DNA of 64,000 bases from Glaesserella australis (lineage in GTDB: Bacteria; Pseudomonadota; Gammaproteobacteria; Enterobacterales; Pasteurellaceae): contig NZ_PTPX01000007.1 in the NCBI RefSeq assembly GCF_003260095.1, forward strand, positions 2,040 to 66,039, read 5' to 3'. This document shows, in pieces, positions 58,272-64,000 of the stretch; position 1 is the stretch's first letter; the number at the start of each line of letters is the position of its first letter. The notes beneath the pieces are model-generated. The model searched no databases and was not told where the DNA came from. It was given only the letters and a program-made list of their open reading frames with translations. The position numbers and the translations under genes were made by a program.

Positions 58272-58964
58272 ATGATGAAATTCTTTCAATTTAGTCGCTC
58301 ATCTAGAGATTCTGATAAAGTCCATTATGTTGGACTAAGCCATCAAGGGCAGTGCATCTGCTTATGTTACAAAAGTGATGAAAGTGAGATTTACACGCTT
58401 TGGCATACTATTGATGATTATGAACAAGCACTTAATGCTCTCACCTTTACTTATCAGTTAATTGTTCCTATTCCACAGCACTATATTTGGAAAAAAACCA
58501 TCATTCTACCTGCCCCCGACTCACAACTGGCTTTAGATAGATATATTGCTCAAATTCTAAAACAATATCTACCTATTACATCTGAACATCTTTATATAGA
58601 TTACTACATAGAAAAATTAAATGAAGATAGACTTCATAAATTATCACTTTTTGCCTTACGTAAAAACTATCGCCAACCATTAATAAATAGCTTAAAAGCA
58701 ATATTTGATTGTGAAGTCCATTGTCTTATTCGAGCAATTCAGCATCTAACTCAAATACCAAATGAACAAATTCAGCAATACTGTTTTATCATCGAAAATC
58801 AATTTATCTACTACCATAATCAACAATTCATTATTAATGATAAAAATGATAGTAAAAATACTGAAATTAATATAAATGGCTATTTACCAGAGCATTGTCA
58901 AAATAGCTTTCTTTATTTAAAAGCACTTGGAGGTTGTTTATGGAATGGCAAGGAATCAATTTAA
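58272..58964 (+). CDS. comA: Competence protein ComA (PilM-like)
   Basis: About 230 aa from ATG 58272 (58275 also possible); a TTG 9 bp upstream is rejected. Contains HYVGLSHQGQCICLC near the N-terminus and HYIWKKTIILPAPDSQLALDR, the PilM/ComA pattern. Cytosolic actin-like platform protein for the type IV-pilus-like DNA uptake machine. First gene of comABCDE, overlapping comB by 25 bp. Weak ribosome site. Confidence 0.88.
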   Translation: MMKFFQFSRSSRDSDKVHYVGLSHQGQCICLCYKSDESEIYTLWHTIDDYEQALNALTFTYQLIVPIPQHYIWKKTIILPAPDSQLALDRYIAQILKQYLPITSEHLYIDYYIEKLNEDRLHKLSLFALRKNYRQPLINSLKAIFDCEVHCLIRAIQHLTQIPNEQIQQYCFIIENQFIYYHNQQFIINDKNDSKNTEININGYLPEHCQNSFLYLKALGGCLWNGKESI

Positions 58965-59452
58965 ATGGCTTTCGAGAACAACAATGGCTTAAGCAAACTG
59001 AAAAAAATTTGTGGTTTTTAACCGCTTGTATATGCATTTCTATAACATCTTTAGCCATAATCAGTTGGCACAATCAGCTATTATATCAACAAGATAGAGA
59101 AATACAAAAACAAGTTGAGCAACAAAAAGCCCATAACGCTGAATTGATAGAAAAAATAGAACAGCTCAGTTTACAGCATCAAAATCAAACTTATGAAACT
59201 ATTTCATCGGAGCAAATTAACGCATTTGTTCACTATTTGAAGCATATTCAGTTATCGGGTGTAATTGATACCATTCATTTTTATAAGAATAATCAAGCGA
59301 TATTAAAAATTGTAGGAAAACTACAAGACGAGAAAGAGATAAAAATATTAGAAGATCAAATTAAAGCATCTAACCATCAATATCAAATAGAGCATATTCA
59401 GATGAATAAAAATCATCAATTTGAGTTCAGTTTATTAATTTATATTAAATAA
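58940..59452 (+). CDS. comB: Competence protein ComB (PilN-like)
   Basis: 170 aa from ATG 58940, preceded by GGAGG; a TTG 6 bp earlier is rejected. Short cytosolic N-terminus with INLNGFREQQW (the INLLPWR-type PilN motif that docks PilM), a membrane helix at about 27-48, a coiled coil rich in Gln/Glu at about 55-90, and a small periplasmic domain. Identified mostly by position and architecture. Confidence 0.86.
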   Translation: MEWQGINLNGFREQQWLKQTEKNLWFLTACICISITSLAIISWHNQLLYQQDREIQKQVEQQKAHNAELIEKIEQLSLQHQNQTYETISSEQINAFVHYLKHIQLSGVIDTIHFYKNNQAILKIVGKLQDEKEIKILEDQIKASNHQYQIEHIQMNKNHQFEFSLLIYIK

Positions 59453-59460
59453 GACACCTT

Positions 59461-59976
59461 ATGAAAAACAACATATTGAAAATTTATAACAATCCTTATA
59501 GTCCACTATACAGTACGTTATACTACCTAAACCAATATAAACATATTATTTTCCTTTTGATATTTATATTATTAAATACACCCTCTATTTTTCAGTTTTT
59601 TTCTATTTCAAACCAAACTTACGACCACCAAAAAAATGAGATCACCTTAAAAGAAGAGAATCTACATAAACAACAGCAGCTTAAATTGTTACAAGAAAAG
59701 TTTCAACTTAGTCATAATGAAAGTCAAAACATAAGCGATATAAATCAACAAATTAGATCCATTTTATCTCAAAATGGTGCTAGAGTTGAGAATATACAAT
59801 GGAATATGGAAGAAAAGAAAATTTATTTAATTTTAAGTCAACGTACACAAAGTATATTTCAAATTATTCACTTATTAAATCAAGTTCCTACAATAAAATT
59901 TCAAGAAATGATATTAACAAAATTAAATAGAGAAAAGCATATCCAAATCAATGTCACATTATTACTTAATCAATAG
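59461..59976 (+). CDS. comC: Competence protein ComC (PilO-like)
   Basis: 171 aa. Membrane helix at about 28-48 (HIIFLLIFILLNTPSIFQFF), coiled coil at about 58-95, and a small alpha/beta periplasmic domain. Plan fits PilO in the inner-membrane alignment complex. Very low sequence conservation is normal in this family, so order in the operon is the main evidence. Confidence 0.84.
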   Translation: MKNNILKIYNNPYSPLYSTLYYLNQYKHIIFLLIFILLNTPSIFQFFSISNQTYDHQKNEITLKEENLHKQQQLKLLQEKFQLSHNESQNISDINQQIRSILSQNGARVENIQWNMEEKKIYLILSQRTQSIFQIIHLLNQVPTIKFQEMILTKLNREKHIQINVTLLLNQ

Positions 59977-59984
59977 GAGATATT

Positions 59985-60383
59985 ATGTTAAAACCAATCT
60001 TTTTGATCACACTCTATTTCAGCTCTATCTTTACTTATGCTGATCCATTCTATAAAGATGAAGAACAAGCGGTGATTTCAGAGGAAAAAGTTGCAAAAAA
60101 TGCAGAAAAATTGCCCACTTGCCTTCCTAACTCTCTCGTAAATAAAATCAATATGGAAACTACTTTTGATAAATTAACCTTAGTTGGCATTCTTCAAATT
60201 GATGAAAAGATCAGAGCTATATTTATTGATGGTAAAAAACGAATCATTGATTTATTTCCTGATGATTATTTAACAAAAGACAATATACAGATAAAAGAAA
60301 TGGATTTTAAATCTGTACGTTATATTGCTTGGGATAAGGTTACAGAATGCCAAGCACCAAAATTATTCACACTCAAATTTTAA
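59985..60383 (+). CDS. comD: Competence protein ComD (PilP-like)
   Basis: 132 aa with AGGAGAT ribosome site. Signal peptide to about 19 (IFTYA-DPF), then a small beta-rich domain with FDKLTLVGILQIDEKIRAIF, the PilP-type strand pattern (LVGIL then A-IF-D). Connects the inner complex to the secretin. Two cysteines (CLP and ECQ) could pair. Confidence 0.86.
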   Translation: MLKPIFLITLYFSSIFTYADPFYKDEEQAVISEEKVAKNAEKLPTCLPNSLVNKINMETTFDKLTLVGILQIDEKIRAIFIDGKKRIIDLFPDDYLTKDNIQIKEMDFKSVRYIAWDKVTECQAPKLFTLKF

Positions 60384-60392
60384 GGGAAAAAT

Positions 60393-61682
60393 ATGCGTAA
60401 GATTATCTATTTCTTTATTTTATTTTTTACGGTTTTTCCGATTATGGCAAACCAAATTTCTCTTTTGCTGAAAAACGCCCCTACTGCTGAAGTACTTGCT
60501 TATTTAGCAGAAGAAACCGAAAAGAACATCATCATTTCAGATGAAATTAAAGAGACTAAAAATTTAAGAATGGAAAAAAGTGATTTTGATCGCATTTTAA
60601 ATGCTATTGTAAAAACGAATCAACTTTCGCTTAAAAAAGAAAATGAAGTTTATTATATTAGTCATAAAAACGCAGAGAAATTAGTAGAAAACAAAATATC
60701 TATTCAATCTAATGTGGATCTCACACCTAAGCCACCTAAATTAATTACCAAGACATTTAAATTACATTATTCTAAAGCATCGGAAGTGATTGATACGTTA
60801 ACCAAAGGGCAAGGTAATTTATTATCGGAAAATGGTTATATTCATTTTGATGATCGCAGTAACAGCATTATTGTTAAAGACAGTCCTGCATCTATTAAAA
60901 ATTTCACCCAATTACTTAAAATTATCGACAAACCGACAGAACAGATCGCTATTGAAGCCCGTATCGTTACCATTAGCAGTGAACATTTACAGCAACTTGG
61001 CGTACGCTGGGGGCTATTTTCACCTTCAGAAAGTCATCATAAATTTGCAGGTAGCCTTGAAGGGAATGGTTTAACAACCAATAATCTCAACGTAAATTTC
61101 CCTGTTAATCCGTCCGCTTCCGTTGCCCTACAAATTGCATCAATCAACAGCCGAGTGCTAGATTTAGAACTCACCGCTCTAGAGCGTGAAAACAACATCG
61201 AAATTATCGCCAGCCCACGCTTGCTCACCACCGACAAAAAAGTCGCTAGCATCAAGCAAGGCACGGAAATTCCCTACGCAATTTACAGTAAAAAAGAAGA
61301 AATTTCCGACATTGAATTTCGTGAAGCCGTGTTAGGTTTGGAAGTGACACCCCACATTTCAAGCGAAAATCAAATTTTGTTGGACTTATCTATTAGCCAA
61401 AACTCGCCTAACAGTCAAACCACCAACAACGCAATGGTCACCATTGACAAACAAGAGATAAAAACACAAGTATTCGCTAAACACGGAGAGACTATTGTGC
61501 TAGGCGGCGTGTTTCAACACTTAATTTCCAAAGGTGAAGATAAAGTGCCACTGTTAGGCAGTATCCCTGTGATTAAAACGCTGTTTAGCCAAAATCACGA
61601 GAAAATATCCAAACGAGAATTGATTATTTTTGTAACACCTTACATTGTGAAATCAGGGAAAATTCAAGGGAAAAGCAAGTAA
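60393..61682 (+). CDS. comE: Competence secretin ComE (PilQ-like)
   Basis: 429 aa. Signal peptide to about 19, N0-like STN domain (LLKNAPTAEVLAYLAEE), N1 domain, and a C-terminal secretin domain with EIIASPRLLTTDKKVASIKQGTEIPY, VTPHIS and the GGVFQ ... LLGSIPVIKTLF signature. Forms the outer-membrane pore for DNA uptake. Last of comABCDE; comF, which follows comE in H. influenzae, is not here. Confidence 0.96.
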   Translation: MRKIIYFFILFFTVFPIMANQISLLLKNAPTAEVLAYLAEETEKNIIISDEIKETKNLRMEKSDFDRILNAIVKTNQLSLKKENEVYYISHKNAEKLVENKISIQSNVDLTPKPPKLITKTFKLHYSKASEVIDTLTKGQGNLLSENGYIHFDDRSNSIIVKDSPASIKNFTQLLKIIDKPTEQIAIEARIVTISSEHLQQLGVRWGLFSPSESHHKFAGSLEGNGLTTNNLNVNFPVNPSASVALQIASINSRVLDLELTALERENNIEIIASPRLLTTDKKVASIKQGTEIPYAIYSKKEEISDIEFREAVLGLEVTPHISSENQILLDLSISQNSPNSQTTNNAMVTIDKQEIKTQVFAKHGETIVLGGVFQHLISKGEDKVPLLGSIPVIKTLFSQNHEKISKRELIIFVTPYIVKSGKIQGKSK

Positions 61683-61729
61683 ATAGTGGCGACAACAAAA
61701 GCGGTCTATGCTAAAATCGCCCACTATTT
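61682..61729 (+). terminator. Terminator of comABCDE
   Basis: AATAGTGGCGA / TCGCCCACTATT pair with one bulged base, a 24-nt loop holding AAGCGGTC, and then TTTTTTATTT. Confidence 0.75.
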
Positions 61730-61753
61730 TTTATTTCGATAAATTGAGGTTTT

Positions 61754-62167
61754 ATGAAAGTTTCTCCCCGTCGCCGTGCGAGAGAGTGTGCGGTGCAAGC
61801 CCTTTATTCTTGGTATATTTCACAAAATAGTATTGAACAAGTTGAATTGGCTTTTGTTACCGATCAAGATATGCAAGGCGTGGATATGCCTTATTTCCGC
61901 AAATTGTTGCGTAGTACCGTTGAAAACATTGAAACGATTGATGAGAGCCTGCGTCCTTATTTAGATCGTGCAGAAGATGAACTGGATCCGATTGAACGCA
62001 CTATTTTGCGTTTGGCTGGCTACGAGCTGAAATTTGAGCTTGATGTGCCGTACAAAGTGGCGATCAACGAAGCGATTGAAGTGGCTAAAGTGTTTGGTGC
62101 TGATGACAGCCATAAATATGTCAATGGCGTGTTGGACAAACTTGCTCCCGCGTTAAACCGCAAATAA
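61754..62167 (+). CDS. nusB: Transcription antitermination factor NusB
   Basis: 137 aa all-helical protein binding boxA RNA with NusE. N-terminal [15 protein letters not shown] and [18 protein letters not shown], and [15 protein letters not shown] are family signatures. Start ATG 61754. ribH, the common upstream partner, is absent; thiL follows. Confidence 0.97.
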   Translation: MKVSPRRRARECAVQALYSWYISQNSIEQVELAFVTDQDMQGVDMPYFRKLLRSTVENIETIDESLRPYLDRAEDELDPIERTILRLAGYELKFELDVPYKVAINEAIEVAKVFGADDSHKYVNGVLDKLAPALNRK

Positions 62168-62185
62168 ACGTCAGTAGGCAAAGCA

Positions 62186-63160
62186 ATGGGCGAGTTTGAT
62201 CTGATAAAACAGTATTTTAATCAGCACAAGCGGTTAGATCGTGATGATATTCTGCAAACGATCGGGGACGACTGTGCGGTCACGCAACTGCCTGTGGATA
62301 ACCAGCTCGCCATTACGACAGACACACTGGTTTTAGGAACCCATTTTTTACCGACCATTTCCCCAGCGGATCTAGCCTATAAATCTGTGGCAGTAAACCT
62401 AAGTGATTTAGCGGCAATGGGGGCAAAACCAGCGTGGGTTTCCCTTGCTTTGACCTTATCTGAAGTGGATCATCAATGGCTAGCAGACTTTAGTCAGTCG
62501 CTTTTTGCATTTTTAGATCAACATCAGACCGCTTTGATCGGTGGTGATACCACCAAAGGACATCTCGCCATTACCCTTACCGCACAAGGCTTCTTACCCA
62601 AAGGAAAAGGGCTGTATCGCCACAAAGCGAAAGTCGGCGATCTGATTTATGTGTCAGGTTATGTGGGCGACAGCTCCGCAGGTTTAGATCTGCTACTTAA
62701 TCCACCGACATCACTTACCGCTGAACAGCATTACTTAATTCAACGTCATTTACGCCCAACGCCACGTATTGAACTAGGACAGTTGCTTCTTAATTATTCA
62801 CAATGCGCCATTGATATTTCTGACGGTTTGTTAGCAGATTTAGGGCATATTTTAGAGCGAGGCGGTTGTGGTGCGGAAATTAATGTGGATAAGTTACCGC
62901 TTTCAACGGCATTATTGCAGACTTATTCACAACAGCAAGCAGAACAGTTTGCTCTCACTGGGGGAGAAGATTATGAACTCTGTTTCACTGTGCCAAAAGA
63001 ACAGCAACAAGCAATGGAACAAGCCATTGCCAAACTTGGTTTAAACTGCACTTGTATCGGAAGCATTACGGACGCAAGCGGTGGTTTATCCCTATTAAAA
63101 AACGGGCAAATTTACCCACAACCAACTCATATCGGTTTCGATCACTTTACAGCCAAATGA
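62186..63160 (+). CDS. thiL: Thiamine-monophosphate kinase
   Basis: 324 aa of the PurM/ThiL fold, phosphorylating TMP to thiamine diphosphate. FDLIKQYF at the N-terminus, IGDDCAV, TTDTLVLGTHF, GGDTTKGHLAIT, CAIDISDGLLADLGHI and GGEDYELCF motifs are all visible. The nusB-thiL-pgpA order is common. Its stop overlaps the pgpA start (ATGA). Confidence 0.97.
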   Translation: MGEFDLIKQYFNQHKRLDRDDILQTIGDDCAVTQLPVDNQLAITTDTLVLGTHFLPTISPADLAYKSVAVNLSDLAAMGAKPAWVSLALTLSEVDHQWLADFSQSLFAFLDQHQTALIGGDTTKGHLAITLTAQGFLPKGKGLYRHKAKVGDLIYVSGYVGDSSAGLDLLLNPPTSLTAEQHYLIQRHLRPTPRIELGQLLLNYSQCAIDISDGLLADLGHILERGGCGAEINVDKLPLSTALLQTYSQQQAEQFALTGGEDYELCFTVPKEQQQAMEQAIAKLGLNCTCIGSITDASGGLSLLKNGQIYPQPTHIGFDHFTAK

Positions 63161-63627
63161 AGATTAACTTAAAAAATCCCATTCACTTTTTCGCCTTTGG
63201 TTTCGGCTCGGGACTAATCAAACCTGCACCAGGAACTTGGGGAAGCCTTGCAGGGCTTATCCTTGCGATTTTTTTATGGAAACTGACCGCTTCTACCGCC
63301 TTTTTTGTGCTACTGAGTTTTGTCGCTTTTATCGGCGGTTGCTACCTGTGCGAAAAAGCAAGCCACGATCTTGGCGTACACGATGACGGACGGATTGTGT
63401 GGGACGAAATTGTCGCTATTTTTGTGATCTTCATCTTTTTACCCGAACACAGCTGGCTCTATTACGGGCTGACGTTCATCACTTTCCGCCTGTTCGATAT
63501 TCTCAAACCTTACCCGATCCGCTATTTCGATCAACATCTCAAAGGGGGACTGGGCATTATGTTTGACGATATTTTAGCAGCCGTTTACTCGATCATTTCA
63601 CTCTATTTAATTTCTTGGTGTATTTAA
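63157..63627 (+). CDS. pgpA: Phosphatidylglycerophosphatase A
   Basis: 156 aa from ATG 63157, which overlaps the thiL stop in an ATGA; the longer frame reading inside thiL is rejected. FGFGSGLIKPAPGTWGSLAG, DDGRIVWDEIVAIF and FRLFDILKPYPIRYFD are PgpA signatures. Inner membrane enzyme making phosphatidylglycerol. Confidence 0.96.
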   Translation: MKINLKNPIHFFAFGFGSGLIKPAPGTWGSLAGLILAIFLWKLTASTAFFVLLSFVAFIGGCYLCEKASHDLGVHDDGRIVWDEIVAIFVIFIFLPEHSWLYYGLTFITFRLFDILKPYPIRYFDQHLKGGLGIMFDDILAAVYSIISLYLISWCI

Positions 63628-63628
63628 A

Positions 63629-64000
63629 ATGTGGACGATCTTTTTTGTGCAATTAGTCGGCTTAATTAGTCCCGGTCCTGATTTTTTCTATGTTAGCCGC
63701 AAAGCAATGGCAGACACTCGTCGTAATGCGATTTTAGGGGCAATCGGCATTTCTATCGGCGTAGGATTTTGGGCATTGCTCACCCTATTTGGCTTGGCGT
63801 TTTTAAACAAAACCTTGCCATCATTTCAATTTATTTTGATGATTTGCGGCGGCAGCTACTTAACCTACAACGGTATTCAAATGGTGCAAATCACCCAAAA
63901 CGCCCAAATTCAAGGCGGAAAAACAACAACCGACAACACATCAGCGTGGAAAGAGATTGTCAAAGGCTTGATGATCAACCTTTCCAATCCCAAAATCGTG
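63629..64000 (+). CDS. LysE/RhtB-family exporter, 3' end outside the window
   Basis: 124 codons to the right edge, open. Start MWTIFFVQLVGLISPGPDFF carries the family's PGPD/N signature, then SRKAMADTRRNAILGAIGIS and the second hydrophobic repeat. Likely amino-acid or small-metabolite efflux at the inner membrane. It begins one base after the pgpA stop, so it may be translationally coupled. Confidence 0.9.
   Translation, partial: MWTIFFVQLVGLISPGPDFFYVSRKAMADTRRNAILGAIGISIGVGFWALLTLFGLAFLNKTLPSFQFILMICGGSYLTYNGIQMVQITQNAQIQGGKTTTDNTSAWKEIVKGLMINLSNPKIV

Overview
The window reads as chromosome of a Pasteurellaceae bacterium of the Actinobacillus / Mannheimia / Bibersteinia branch. The main reasons are many copies of the Actinobacillus pleuropneumoniae-type DNA uptake core ACAAGCGGT (rather than the Haemophilus core AAGTGCGGT), AT-rich codon use, a comABCDE competence operon divergent from ponA, and a tonB-exbB-exbD-tbpB-tbpA transferrin-iron cluster. 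The species cannot be fixed from the sequence alone. No tRNA, rRNA, CRISPR array, insertion sequence or prophage was seen.

Layout. 1-4041 is the N-terminal 1347 codons of a trimeric autotransporter adhesin that runs off the left edge. 4358-10408 holds gor, a yqhA-type membrane protein, a nitroreductase, a lone sapF-type ABC ATPase, fbaA and pgk. 10639-12027 is a dicarboxylate/sodium symporter. 12180-15216 is ccmDCBA preceded by hda. 15277-23263 is pnuC, yfgM, hisS, ldhA, ispG, rodZ and sppA. 23541-25440 is the plus-strand run ydjA-epmC-kdsB. 25566-35358 is envelope and housekeeping genes on the minus strand (mlaA, ycbL, mepK, ldtD, prc, proQ, trxB, cnoX, a small lipoprotein, mdh). argR and an epimerase follow on the plus strand. 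36919-45069 is the iron cluster with a Slam translocon gene at its distal end. 45455-48193 is pyrG and metR. 48240-50711 is a ZnuD-type receptor, divergent from a yhbP-like gene. 51478-58147 is an NSS transporter, dam, aroB, aroK and ponA. 58272-61682 is comABCDE, then nusB, thiL, pgpA and a truncated LysE-family gene at the right edge.

How genes work together. TonB/ExbB/ExbD energise TbpA, TbpB is the surface lipoprotein co-receptor, and Slam is expected to deliver TbpB to the surface; a good Fur-box match lies upstream of tonB. The ZnuD-type receptor would use the same TonB system. The Com proteins are the PilMNOPQ-like machinery that takes up the DNA marked by the uptake words. gor, trxB, cnoX and the nitroreductases form a scattered redox group. 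rodZ, ldtD, mepK, prc and ponA act on the wall, and mlaA and kdsB on the outer membrane.

The most interesting non-coding material is a family of REP-like palindromes present as two inverted pairs with opposite topology (7877-7941 and 18041-18104), a 103-bp compound hairpin element between pgk and fbaA (9116-9218), terminators built from inverted uptake words, and several unassigned operator-like dyads (upstream of pnuC, znuD, pyrG and ponA/comA). No wholly new multi-gene system was identified.
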